Shown: in pieces, positions 1 through 7,167 of the stretch
How the letters are laid out: every line of letters begins with the position of its first letter
How positions within the stretch are numbered: the stretch's first letter is position 1
Assembly: GCA_905212515.1 (NCBI GenBank)
Contig: CAJMEU010000057.1
Location: forward strand, 1-15,988
DNA length: 15,988 bases
Source: an uncultured Oscillospiraceae bacterium
GTDB lineage: Bacteria; Bacillota; Clostridia; Oscillospirales; Ruminococcaceae
Reading direction: 5' to 3'
Notes under the pieces: model-generated
The model's input: the letters and a program-made list of their open reading frames with translations, nothing else
The model's database searches: none
What the model was told of the DNA's origin: nothing
Program-made: the position numbers and the translations under genes

Positions 1-2
1 CC

Positions 3-383
3 TTTTGCATCCCCTATGTCTATATGCTGGTGAAGGCCCGCCTGGTGGGCATGGACAAAAGCCTGGTGGAGGCCGCCCGGGACCTGGGCGCGGGCGAGGT
101 GCGCGCCTTTTTCGACATCACCCTGCCCCTGCTGGCGCCCGCCATCGCCTCAGGCATGCTGCTCAGCTTTGTGATGAGCATGGACGACGTGATCATCAGC
201 GTGTTCGTCACCGGCGTGAATGTGAACACGCTGCCCATCAAGATCTACACCCAATTGAAGACCGGCGTCACGCCGGAGAGCAACGCCCTGTGCGTGCTGA
301 TGCTGGCCGTCACCGTCGCCGGCGTCGTGCTGTCCACCCTGCTGGGGGGCCGGGGCAAAACCCAAAAGGAGGAATTAGAATGA
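3..383 (+). CDS. potC: Spermidine/putrescine-type ABC transporter permease PotC, 3' part
   Basis: C-terminal ~126 residues of an inner-membrane permease; the frame is open to the left edge, so the start lies outside the window. It shows the EAA loop that contacts the ATPase (EAARDLGAGEVRAF followed by ITLPLLAPAI). This is followed by membrane segments and the motif FVMSMDDVIISVFVTG, which is typical of PotC/PotI subunits of polyamine importers. The stop codon overlaps the start of the next gene (ATGA, 380-383), so translation is probably coupled to the substrate-binding protein. The ATPase (potA) and second permease (potB) are expected just upstream, outside the window. Family assignment is firm. 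The substrate is inferred from the family. Confidence 0.9.
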   Translation, partial: FCIPYVYMLVKARLVGMDKSLVEAARDLGAGEVRAFFDITLPLLAPAIASGMLLSFVMSMDDVIISVFVTGVNVNTLPIKIYTQLKTGVTPESNALCVLMLAVTVAGVVLSTLLGGRGKTQKEELE

Positions 384-1435
384 AAAAAGCACTTTCCCTG
401 CTGCTGGCCTGCGCGCTGTGTCTGGCGTCCCTTGCCGCCTGCGGCTCGTCCGGCGGCGCCGCCGCCCGCGAAGTGAACCTGTACACCTGGGAGGGCATGT
501 TCCCGCAGGAGGTGCTGGACGCCTTCACCGAGGAGACGGGCATCAAGGTGAACTACTCCAACTTCGACACCGACGAGACCATGCTGGCCAAACTGGAGGC
601 CGCCAAGGGCGGCGACTACGACGTGGTGCTGGCCGACGATTACATCATCGAGACGGCCATCGCCGAGGGCCTGGTGGCCAAGCTGGACAAATCGAAGCTG
701 GAAAACCTGGCCAACGTGGACCCGTTCTACCAGGGCCAGTTCTATGACGCTGCGGACGAGTACACCGAGCCCGCGGGCGCCGGCGTGCAGACCATCGTGT
801 ACGACCCCACCAAGGTAGACGTGGACGTGAAGGGCTACGAGGATTTGTGGGACCCCGCCTTTGAAAGCGACATCGCCATCACCAGCAATTTCCGCGTGAT
901 GAACGGCATGGCGCTGAAGATCATGGGCGAGAGCTATAACACAAGCGACGTGGCGGCCATCCAGGCCGCGGGCAAAAAGCTGCTGGAGCTGGCGCCCAAC
1001 ATCCGCCTGATCAAGGACGACAACGTCCAGGACGACCTGCTCAGCGGCGAGGTGGACGCGGCCGTGATGTACACCAGCCAGGTCACCCTGGCGTGCCTTG
1101 CCAACCCCGATCTGCGGGTGGTGTACCCCGAAGAGGGCGTGGGCTTCGGCATCATGGCCCAGTTTATCCCCGCCAACGCCCCCCACGCCCAGGAGGCCTA
1201 CGAGTTCATCAACTACCTGCTGCGCCCGGACGTGGCCAAACAGGTGTTCGAATTCGAAGGCTACTACTGCACCAACCAGGCCGCTTACGAGCTGATCGAC
1301 GAGAGCATGCGGGACTTCCTCATCCTCCCCGACGAGTTCAAGGCGGACACGGAAATGATCCAGAATATCTCCTCGGAGGCCTCCGAGGCCCACGTGCAGG
1401 TGTGGACGGAGTTCAAATCCGCCTGCGGCATGTGA
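380..1435 (+). CDS. potD: PotD-like extracellular solute-binding lipoprotein
   Basis: 351 aa, start chosen at ATG 380 behind AGGAGG. The signal peptide ends in a lipobox (LAAC, Cys21), so the mature protein should be lipid-anchored outside the cell and deliver substrate to PotBC. The mature domain starts with the family pattern VNLYTWEGMFP, then a periplasmic-binding fold of about 325 residues, with the conserved C-terminal stretch IPANAP...FINYLLRPDVAKQV. Aligned by eye with E. coli PotD, Trp34 is kept (W37). The acidic pair Asp168/Glu171, Trp229 and the Trp255/Asp257 segment are not kept (about N170/V173, Y231 and GIMAQ at 257-261). A polyamine is the default ligand, but the pocket looks altered, so the substrate is less certain than the fold. 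Last gene of the operon; a terminator follows at once. Confidence 0.85.
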   Translation: MKKALSLLLACALCLASLAACGSSGGAAAREVNLYTWEGMFPQEVLDAFTEETGIKVNYSNFDTDETMLAKLEAAKGGDYDVVLADDYIIETAIAEGLVAKLDKSKLENLANVDPFYQGQFYDAADEYTEPAGAGVQTIVYDPTKVDVDVKGYEDLWDPAFESDIAITSNFRVMNGMALKIMGESYNTSDVAAIQAAGKKLLELAPNIRLIKDDNVQDDLLSGEVDAAVMYTSQVTLACLANPDLRVVYPEEGVGFGIMAQFIPANAPHAQEAYEFINYLLRPDVAKQVFEFEGYYCTNQAAYELIDESMRDFLILPDEFKADTEMIQNISSEASEAHVQVWTEFKSACGM

Positions 1436-1448
1436 CCATCACAACGAC

Positions 1449-1497
1449 AAAACCGGCCCCTCCCCGCAGCAAGGCAGTGAGGAGGGGCCGGTTTTTT
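1449..1497. terminator. Bidirectional intrinsic terminator between convergent potD and M23 gene
   Basis: A perfect 13-bp stem (1451-1463 with 1481-1493, aaccggcccctcc / ggaggggccggtt) encloses a 17-nt loop. It is followed by a T6 run on the + strand and by TTTTGTCGTT on the - strand. It lies 13 bp after the potD stop and 15 bp after the end of the minus-strand M23 gene, so it can serve both. Confidence 0.9.
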
Positions 1498-1511
1498 GCT
1501 TTGTTTCCCGT

Positions 1512-2660
1512 TTACCCCGCGCCCAGATAGGGCAGCGGATCCGTGGCCTTGCCGTTCACGTCCACCTCAAAATGCAAATGGTTGCCAAAGGCGTTGCCCG
1601 TGCAGCCCACGTAGCCCAGCAGCTGGCCGCGCGCCACGGTATCGCCCGCCTGCAGCCCCTCGGCCCGGGCGGACATGTGGGCATAAATGGTCACCAGCCC
1701 GCCGCCGTGGCTCACCTTCACGCAGGTGCCGTAGCTCCAGTGGGCGGTGAAGGACACCACCCCGTCCGCGGCCGCGTAGATCTTCGTGCCCGCCGGCGCG
1801 GGGATGTCGATGCCGTAGTGGAAATCCGGCTTGCCGTTCAGCATCCGGCTGCCGAATTCGGACGAGCGGCGGGTGTACCCCGGCAGCGGCCACTGGAACT
1901 GCCCGCCGGTGTACTCGGCGGCGGGGTTGTCGTTCTGCGCCACCCAGGCGCGGAAGGCCTTCTCCGCCTCGGCCAGCTCCTGCTCGTTCATGGTCCTGGC
2001 CTTTTCGGCCGCCTCGGTCTCGGCCTGGGCCGCCGTCAGCCGGCCGTCGGCCTGCCGCAGGGCTTCGGCGTATTCGGCCTGGGCCCCGGCCAGCTCCGCC
2101 TTGCTGGCGTTCAGCGCGTCCAGCGCCTGCTGGGCTTTGGCCGCCTCCCCGTCCAGGGCGTCCTTTTTCTCCCGGTAGGCGGTGATCACCGCGTCGTCCC
2201 CCGCGGCGATGCGCCGCGTGTACTCGCCGTAGCTCAGCATCTCGGCCATGCTGTCCAGGCCCAGCAGCACCGCCAGTTCGCTGCGGCCGCTCATCTCGTA
2301 CATGCCCTTCAAATGGGCGCGGAATGCCTCTTCGCTGGCCTGCACGTCCAGCACGGCCGCCGCCACGCTTTGCTGCAGGGCTTCCACCTGGCCGCTCTGG
2401 TCGCTGATCTGCAAATTCAGCGCCGCCATCTGCGCCTCCACGGCCGCGGCCTTTTGGGTGTACAGGGTCTTCAGCGCCGCCGCGTCCTCTTCATTTTTCT
2501 GCGCCTGTTCGATCTGCCGTTCGATCTGCTGTTTCTCCTCCCGCAGGCGCTCCAGCGCCTCCTTGGGCGTCTCGGCCGCGGCCAGAGGGGCAAAAAAGGC
2601 CGCAAGGAACAACACCGCCGCCATCCACAGCGCCGGCAAAGCAATTTGTCTTTTTTTCAT
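1512..2660 (-). CDS. Secreted coiled-coil M23 murein endopeptidase (EnvC/NlpD-like architecture)
   Basis: 382 aa. It has an N-terminal signal peptide (MKKRQ, hydrophobic core, APLAAAE) and a long Ala/Glu/Gln-rich coiled coil at about 30-245. A C-terminal lysostaphin-type peptidase M23 domain occupies about 255-380. The zinc and catalytic residues are all visible: H281xxxD285 (HYGID), H328 (YAH) and H361-L-H363 (HLHFE). The fold cleaves peptidoglycan cross-links outside the membrane, and a coiled coil in front of M23 is typical of EnvC/YycH-like cell-separation hydrolases and their regulators. It starts 4 bp after the stop of the upstream M56 fusion, with a GGAAGA ribosome site inside that gene's end, so it is the last gene of the BlaI operon. 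Its linker and M23 domain resemble the last domain of that fusion closely, suggesting duplication. Confidence 0.88.
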   Translation of the reverse strand: MKKRQIALPALWMAAVLFLAAFFAPLAAAETPKEALERLREEKQQIERQIEQAQKNEEDAAALKTLYTQKAAAVEAQMAALNLQISDQSGQVEALQQSVAAAVLDVQASEEAFRAHLKGMYEMSGRSELAVLLGLDSMAEMLSYGEYTRRIAAGDDAVITAYREKKDALDGEAAKAQQALDALNASKAELAGAQAEYAEALRQADGRLTAAQAETEAAEKARTMNEQELAEAEKAFRAWVAQNDNPAAEYTGGQFQWPLPGYTRRSSEFGSRMLNGKPDFHYGIDIPAPAGTKIYAAADGVVSFTAHWSYGTCVKVSHGGGLVTIYAHMSARAEGLQAGDTVARGQLLGYVGCTGNAFGNHLHFEVDVNGKATDPLPYLGAG

Positions 2661-2664
2661 GGGT

Positions 2665-5292
2665 TCATTCTTCCGTTATCGTCAGTTGCCGTTCGATCGC
2701 CGGGTCCAGATAGTCCCGCAGGCTGGCGGGGCTGCCGTTCACCGTCAGTTCGAAGTGCAGGTGTTCGCCCGTGGCGTTGCCCGTGCTGCCCACGGCGCCG
2801 ATCTTCTGCCCCCGCGTCACCACGTCGCCCTCCTCCACGTACCGCGCCGCGAGGTGGCCGTACAGCAGCGCCATCTCGCTGTTGACCGTCAGCTTCACGC
2901 AGGTGCCGTAGGCGTCGTGGGCCAGGGTGCTCACCACGCCGTCGCAGGCCGCGTACACCGGCGTGCCCGCGGGCGCCGGGATGTCCATGCCCCGGTGCAC
3001 GTTCTTCGCGCCGTAGATGGTGCGCACGGTGCCGTAATCCGTGGACAGGCGGGTGTACCCGGGCAGCGGCCACTGGAACTCGCCGCCGTCGTAGCTGGCG
3101 GAAGTGGGGCCCGCCGCTGCCCAGGCCGCCCATTCCTCTTGGGCCTGCTTCATTTTTTCCGCTTCCTGCGCGACGTAGGCCTCATAGTGCTTCCGCGCCG
3201 CCTCGCTTTCGCTGGCCTCCGCCAGCCTCTGGTATTCCTCGGCCTGTTTTTTATGCGCTTCGATCTGTTTTCTCAGGCCGTCCGTCAGGTCGTCGGGCGA
3301 AGCCTCCGCGGGCATGACATCCGCCAGCTCCTGCATGGGGTCTACCGGTTCCCCGTCCTGCGTGGCGGCCAAATGCAGATGCACGCCACTGGTCTGGCCT
3401 GTGGCGCCCACTGTGGCGATCCTCTGCCCGCAGACCACGAAAGCCCCTTCCTTCACCAGCAGTTCGTCGCAGTGGGCGTAGGTGTACACCCGCCCCGCGC
3501 CGTCGTCTATCACCACATAATTACCCAGCTGTTCATCCTCGGCCGCCTTTGTCACCGTACCGTTTCGCACGGATAAAACCTCCGCGCCGGCCGCCGCCGC
3601 AATGTCTAAGGCCTGATGGCTCTCCCCATAACCGCGTATCAACAGCGTGTACGCCGGCACCGGCCAAACTGGAGGTTTATATCCCCCATGAAGTTCCATC
3701 AGCACTTGCACGCCGTCCCCACCCACCTTCATGAAGTCCACCAGGCCGTCCTCGTTCAGTTGGATGTTCCCGGTGAACGCCAGCTCCTGGGTCTCGCCGT
3801 CCGCCCGCGTCAGCAGGGCCTTCAGCTTGTAGGTGAAGATCTTGTCGTTGGCCGTCGGCTCTAGAGTGGTCTCCGTGGGCTCCAGTCGGTTCTCTCCCTC
3901 TAGGAACGGTGTTTGCACCTCCTGAATGGCCATCCACACTCTGCTGGAAGCATCCAGCTGATCCTCTGCCGCCACGCCGTCCATGATGGCCGCAACGGAC
4001 GCCAGGAAGGCCTCGCCGGCCTTCTCAGCCTCGGCCTTTGCAGCGTCGTCGAAGGGCCGCACGCCCATAGCCTCCTGACACGCCCAGCTGGTGTCCCGAT
4101 AATTCTGGTTGGGCGCGGTGAAAATGCGCGTCAGCAGCGTGCGGGCCGTCTCGGCGTCGGCCGAGGCCGGGGCCCCGCCGGCCGGGTCAGCCTGCGCGTC
4201 AGGGGACGTGCCGCTGCCGGAAGCGGAGGAAGCCGCCCCGCCGGCCGTGCAGGCCACCAGGGTGCTCAGGGCCAGCACCAGGGCCAGGGCCAGCGCGCAC
4301 AGGGCTTTGCCCCCGCGCTTTTGCCGCGTGTCCACCATGTGCAAAAACCGCTCTTTCAGCGTGCGCTTGCCCCCGGCAAAGCCGGTGCACAAGGCGCTGC
4401 GCCGCCGCTGGGCCTTCAGGGTGTCCAGCACCGCCGCGCCGTAGGCCTGGCGGTAGGCCGTGTCGCGGCCCCGCAGCACCGCCTCGTCGCAGGCCAGCTC
4501 CATATCCGCCCGGGCCCTGTGGGCCAGCAGATGCGCGGCCGGGTTGTACCACTGCACGGCCTGGGCCAGGGTCAGCAAAAACTGATAGGGCACGTCCCAG
4601 GCCCGCTTGTGCCGGGCCTCGTGGGGCAGGATGTACCGCAGCGCCGCCCGGGGCAGCCCCTCGGGCAGGTACAGCGCAGGGCGCAGCAGGCCCACCAGCA
4701 TGGGGCTGGCGGCCCGGTCGCTCTCATACACGGGCAGGGGCCCGCCAAAGGCCTCCCTGGCCGCGGCCAGCGCCGCTTCGTCCCGCAGGGGCCGGCGGCT
4801 GCGCCGCAGCCCGGCCAGGAACGCCGCGTAAACGCCCAGCTGTGCCAGCAGATAAACGGCTGCGCCGGCCGCCCACACAAAAGCCAACAGGGCCGCCCAG
4901 TCCACCTGCGCAGCGGGCCGCGCCGCGGGCTCCTGTTCCCGGGGGACAGGGGCCGGCGTAGCAGTGCCCTCCTGGGCCGGGCCCACCCCGGCGGGGACGG
5001 CGGCAATCCCCTCCTCCTGCCCGTGCATGGCCGTCCCCTGCCGCCGGGGCGCGGCCTCCTGGTGCTGCACCAGGGCGGGCGGCAGCTCCATCTGTACGGG
5101 CGCTTTGGGCAGGCTGACGTCCACCGGCAGGGCCAGGCGCAAAGCCAGCACCAGCCATACCGCGCGCCAGGCGCGGGCGGGCACGCGCCCTTTGGCCAGC
5201 CGCCGCGCCAGCAGCAGCGCCAGCGTCAGGGCCGTGGCCCAGGGCGTCACCGCCACAAGGCCCTGCAGCAATGTTTTCATCCATTCAGCCAT
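2665..5292 (-). CDS. BlaR1-like M56 metalloprotease fused to two M23 peptidase domains
   Basis: 875 aa. Residues 1-330 form a BlaR1/MecR1-type M56 unit: membrane segments near 7-29, 42-58 and 132-160, an Ala/Pro/Gln-rich loop at 60-130, a zinc motif HEARH (224-228) and the distal ELACDE (265-270). A fourth hydrophobic segment (329-347) ends in LVAC (Cys348), which looks like a lipoprotein signal. Residues 350-545 hold a low-complexity linker and an alpha/beta region resembling NTF2-like folds (weak call). M23 domain 1 spans about 545-655 (H559xxxD563, H607, H638-L-H640). A Lys/Glu-rich coiled coil covers 670-725, and M23 domain 2 covers 735-865 (H766xxxD770, H813, H844-L-H846). By BlaR1 topology the M56 site is cytoplasmic and the M23 domains are outside. 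It overlaps the BlaI-like gene by 8 bp. The likely role is to sense or remodel the wall and inactivate the repressor; the signal is unknown. Confidence 0.85.
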   Translation of the reverse strand: MAEWMKTLLQGLVAVTPWATALTLALLLARRLAKGRVPARAWRAVWLVLALRLALPVDVSLPKAPVQMELPPALVQHQEAAPRRQGTAMHGQEEGIAAVPAGVGPAQEGTATPAPVPREQEPAARPAAQVDWAALLAFVWAAGAAVYLLAQLGVYAAFLAGLRRSRRPLRDEAALAAAREAFGGPLPVYESDRAASPMLVGLLRPALYLPEGLPRAALRYILPHEARHKRAWDVPYQFLLTLAQAVQWYNPAAHLLAHRARADMELACDEAVLRGRDTAYRQAYGAAVLDTLKAQRRRSALCTGFAGGKRTLKERFLHMVDTRQKRGGKALCALALALVLALSTLVACTAGGAASSASGSGTSPDAQADPAGGAPASADAETARTLLTRIFTAPNQNYRDTSWACQEAMGVRPFDDAAKAEAEKAGEAFLASVAAIMDGVAAEDQLDASSRVWMAIQEVQTPFLEGENRLEPTETTLEPTANDKIFTYKLKALLTRADGETQELAFTGNIQLNEDGLVDFMKVGGDGVQVLMELHGGYKPPVWPVPAYTLLIRGYGESHQALDIAAAAGAEVLSVRNGTVTKAAEDEQLGNYVVIDDGAGRVYTYAHCDELLVKEGAFVVCGQRIATVGATGQTSGVHLHLAATQDGEPVDPMQELADVMPAEASPDDLTDGLRKQIEAHKKQAEEYQRLAEASESEAARKHYEAYVAQEAEKMKQAQEEWAAWAAAGPTSASYDGGEFQWPLPGYTRLSTDYGTVRTIYGAKNVHRGMDIPAPAGTPVYAACDGVVSTLAHDAYGTCVKLTVNSEMALLYGHLAARYVEEGDVVTRGQKIGAVGSTGNATGEHLHFELTVNGSPASLRDYLDPAIERQLTITEE

Positions 5293-5686
5293 TGGTCTTC
5301 CCCCTTCCGGCTTTGTGCAAAATCGCCTCCAGCTCCGCGATGTCGGCGCCGGTCAAGTCCTCTTCCTGCACCAGCGAGGCGATCATCTTTTTTACCGAAT
5401 CATCGAAATACCGCCGGGCGATGCCCCGCGTCTCCTGCCGGCGGTAATCCGCCTCCCGCAGGGTGGCCCGGTACAGGGTGAAGCGGCCCTCGCGGCTCAC
5501 TTCCACATAACCCTTTTCCACCAGCCGCCCCAAAATCACCTTCAGCGTGGGCAGCGTCCAGGCGCGCCGCGCGCTCACCTCCTGCAAAATGCGGGCCGTG
5601 CGCGCCGGCCTGTCGAATTGCCACAGCGCCAGCATCACGTCCAGCTCCGCCTCAGGCAGCCGTTCCACCGCACCCATCCGCCTCAT
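5285..5686 (-). CDS. BlaI/MecI/CopY-family winged-helix repressor
   Basis: 133 aa (130 if the in-frame ATG at 5677 is used; the AAAGG ribosome site sits 9 bp before that second ATG). The N-terminal pattern LPEAELDVMLALW and the winged helix WTLPTLKVILGRLVEKGYVEVSREGRFTLY match BlaI/MecI repressors. The helical C-terminal dimerisation tail is that expected for the family. In known systems such repressors are inactivated when the partner M56 protease is triggered. That partner is encoded directly downstream, overlapping by 8 bp. The gene is preceded by a consensus promoter with two dyads, so autorepression of the whole three-gene operon is likely. No beta-lactamase or PBP2a gene is visible nearby, so resistance is not implied. 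Confidence 0.9.
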   Translation of the reverse strand: MRRMGAVERLPEAELDVMLALWQFDRPARTARILQEVSARRAWTLPTLKVILGRLVEKGYVEVSREGRFTLYRATLREADYRRQETRGIARRYFDDSVKKMIASLVQEEDLTGADIAELEAILHKAGRGKTNG

Positions 5687-5695
5687 CCTTTCATC

Positions 5696-5741
5696 GACGT
5701 TTGTCTACGGTTTCAGCATAGCATGTCCATAGACAAATGTC
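5696..5741. promoter_or_regulatory. Paired BlaI-like operators flanking the promoter
   Basis: Two short dyads, GACAAATGTC (5732-5741, overlapping the -35) and GACGTTTGTC (5696-5705, just after the transcript start), surround the core promoter. They lie within a larger inverted repeat, TTTGTCTA (5700-5707) and TAGACAAA (5730-5737). The GACA-N2-TGTC form resembles the TACA/TGTA dyads bound by BlaI/MecI. Binding is inferred from position and symmetry only. Confidence 0.6.
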
Positions 5742-5743
5742 AA
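5715..5743 (-). promoter_or_regulatory. Sigma-A promoter of the BlaI-M56/M23-M23 operon
   Basis: On the minus strand the -35 is TTGACA (5738-5743), the spacer is 17 bp and the -10 is TATGCT (5715-5720). Expected transcript start is near 5708, giving a leader of about 20 nt before the repressor ATG. Confidence 0.85.
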
Positions 5744-5755
5744 CGGAAAACCATC

Positions 5756-5801
5756 AAAAAGGCCCCTCCGTGCGCATCGCACGAAGGGGCCCTGCCTTTT
5801 T
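5756..5801 (-). terminator. Intrinsic terminator of the Crp/Fnr-DedA-tcdA operon
   Basis: A 14-bp stem with one mismatch (5761-5774 with 5778-5791) and a 3-nt loop follows the tcdA stop codon directly. On the minus strand it is followed by T5 (5756-5760). A T5 on the other side (5797-5801) could make it work on + as well. The next promoter, for the BlaI operon, starts 13 bp further on. Confidence 0.88.
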
Positions 5802-6516
5802 AGATCCCCGCCAGGTCCTTGATCACCTCGCCGGCCAGGATCATCCCGGCCACGCCCGGCACCCAGCTCACCGAGCCCGGCGCCCGCCGCCCGGGCGCCT
5901 TTTCCTCCCCCGGCACGTCGCTTCGGGGCGGGCACACGGGCGCGGTGCTGCACACCACCTTCAGGCTCGTCACACCCCGCCGGCGCAGCTCCTTGCGCAG
6001 CACGCGGGCCAGCGGGTCGCCCTCGGTGGCGAACAGGTCCGTCACCTGGAAGGCCGTGGCGTCCAGCCGGTTGCCGCAGCCCATGGCGCACACGATGGGC
6101 ACCCCGGCGGCCTTGGCGCGGCACACCAGCTCCAGCTTGGCGGCCACGGTGTCCACCGCGTCCACAATGTAGTCGAAGCCATCCAGCGGCGCTTCGGCCG
6201 CGGTGTCCGGCAGGTAGAACAGCTCCCGCGGCACAGCCTCCACGCCCGGCGCCACGGCGCGGCAGCGCGCGGCCATCACCTGGGCCTTGGGCCGCCCGAT
6301 GTCCGCGACGGTGGCGGCCAGCTGCCGGTTCAGGTTGGTGGCGTCCACCACGTCCTTGTCGAACAGCTCCAAATGGCCCACGCCGCCCCGGGCCAGAGCC
6401 TCGGCCGCGTGGCCGCCCACGCCGCCCAGGCCGAACACGGCCACCCGCGCCCGGGCCAGGCGCGCCATGGCCGCGGGGCCCAGCAGCAGTTCGCTGCGGT
6501 TTTTCCAGTGTTCCAT
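5800..6516 (-). CDS. tcdA: tRNA threonylcarbamoyladenosine dehydratase TcdA (ThiF/E1-like)
   Basis: 238 aa, starting at ATG 6516 behind GGAGGGG. The frame stays open far upstream through the DedA and GT-C-like genes, but that part is out-of-frame shadow. The protein is an E1-like adenylating enzyme that acts in the cytoplasm on t6A37 of ANN-decoding tRNAs, forming the cyclic ct6A. Visible motifs are the nucleotide-binding GLGGVGG (29-35), the acidic LFDKDVV, the ATP-contact NLNRQ (61-65), the DAVDTVAAKLEL stretch and the C-terminal STAPVCPP. These separate TcdA/YgdL from ThiF and MoeB, and length and order fit the family. Its gap to the DedA-family gene is 20 bp, so it is the last gene of the operon before the terminator. 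Confidence 0.9.
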   Translation of the reverse strand: MEHWKNRSELLLGPAAMARLARARVAVFGLGGVGGHAAEALARGGVGHLELFDKDVVDATNLNRQLAATVADIGRPKAQVMAARCRAVAPGVEAVPRELFYLPDTAAEAPLDGFDYIVDAVDTVAAKLELVCRAKAAGVPIVCAMGCGNRLDATAFQVTDLFATEGDPLARVLRKELRRRGVTSLKVVCSTAPVCPPRSDVPGEEKAPGRRAPGSVSWVPGVAGMILAGEVIKDLAGI

Positions 6517-6536
6517 AAACGTCCCCTCCGGGCCCT

Positions 6537-7157
6537 TTATCCGGCCCGCTGTTTTTTCTTCTTGTAAAAGTACCGGATCAGCAGCCCCGCGCCCACGGCC
6601 AGCAGCACCAGCTTCATCCAGCCCGAGAAGCCCGCCAGCGCCTGGCTGACGGCCGGCCAGCTGCGCCCCGCCAGGGCCCCCAGGCCCACCAGCAGGATGT
6701 TCCACAGTGTGCTGCCCGCCACGGTGTAAAGGAAAAAGGGCAGCAGATGCATGCCCGCCATGCCGGCGGGAATGGAGATCAGGCTGCGCAGAATGGGCAC
6801 GCAGCGGCACCAGAACACCGTGCCCTGCCCCTTTTGGCTGAACCAGTCCGCGGCCTTGTGCACGTCCTGGGCCTCCAGCTTCAGCGCACGGCCCACCTTG
6901 CCCGCCAGCAGCGCCTCCAGCCGCTCGGGCGCCAGCAGGCGCCCCACGCCGTACAGCACCAGCGCACCGGCCACGCTGCCCAGGGTGGACCAGGCCACCA
7001 CGCCCGGCACGGTCAGCCGGGTGCAGGTGGTCAGAAAGCCGCCGAAGGTCAAAATCACCTCGCTGGGGATGGGCGGAAAGATATTCTCCACCGCGATCAG
7101 CAGAAACACGCCCCAATATCCGAACTGCCCGATGCACGCCGTGATCACGTCCTGCAT
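6537..7157 (-). CDS. DedA-family (SNARE-associated/VTT) membrane protein
   Basis: 206 aa with about five hydrophobic segments and a basic C-terminal tail (YKKKKQR). Family signatures are present in order: ENIFPPIPSE (24-33), a re-entrant glycine-rich segment, then RCVPILRSLISIPAGMAGM (118-136) with the conserved Arg118, Pro121, Arg124 and Pro130, and the later G-x-x-x-W. DedA proteins transport or flip polyprenyl-phosphate and other phospholipids, and some family members recycle undecaprenyl phosphate. Which lipid this one handles cannot be told. The gene lies 54 bp after the GT-C-like gene and 20 bp before tcdA. A short hairpin overlaps its ribosome-binding site. Confidence 0.88.
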   Translation of the reverse strand: MQDVITACIGQFGYWGVFLLIAVENIFPPIPSEVILTFGGFLTTCTRLTVPGVVAWSTLGSVAGALVLYGVGRLLAPERLEALLAGKVGRALKLEAQDVHKAADWFSQKGQGTVFWCRCVPILRSLISIPAGMAGMHLLPFFLYTVAGSTLWNILLVGLGALAGRSWPAVSQALAGFSGWMKLVLLAVGAGLLIRYFYKKKKQRAG

Positions 7158-7167
7158 GCCGCCGCCC

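Noticed and set aside
245..1393. Long minus-strand open frame across potD
   Set aside because: Shadow of potD's GC-rich codons; it is His/Val/Gly-rich with no family motif, while the plus strand encodes a clear lipoprotein.
1572..2885. 437-codon plus-strand frame across the M23 genes
   Set aside because: Antisense shadow; composition is Arg/Gly/Leu/His-rich, no ribosome site, and the minus strand has intact M23 motifs.
3913..5481. 522-codon plus-strand frame opposite the M56 region
   Set aside because: Antisense shadow of high-GC codons; low-complexity Gly/Gln/Arg sequence without domains.
5285..5686. Beta-lactam resistance locus
   Set aside because: BlaI/BlaR1-like genes suggest it, but there is no beta-lactamase, no PBP2a and no penicillin-binding sensor domain; the outside domains are M23 peptidases.
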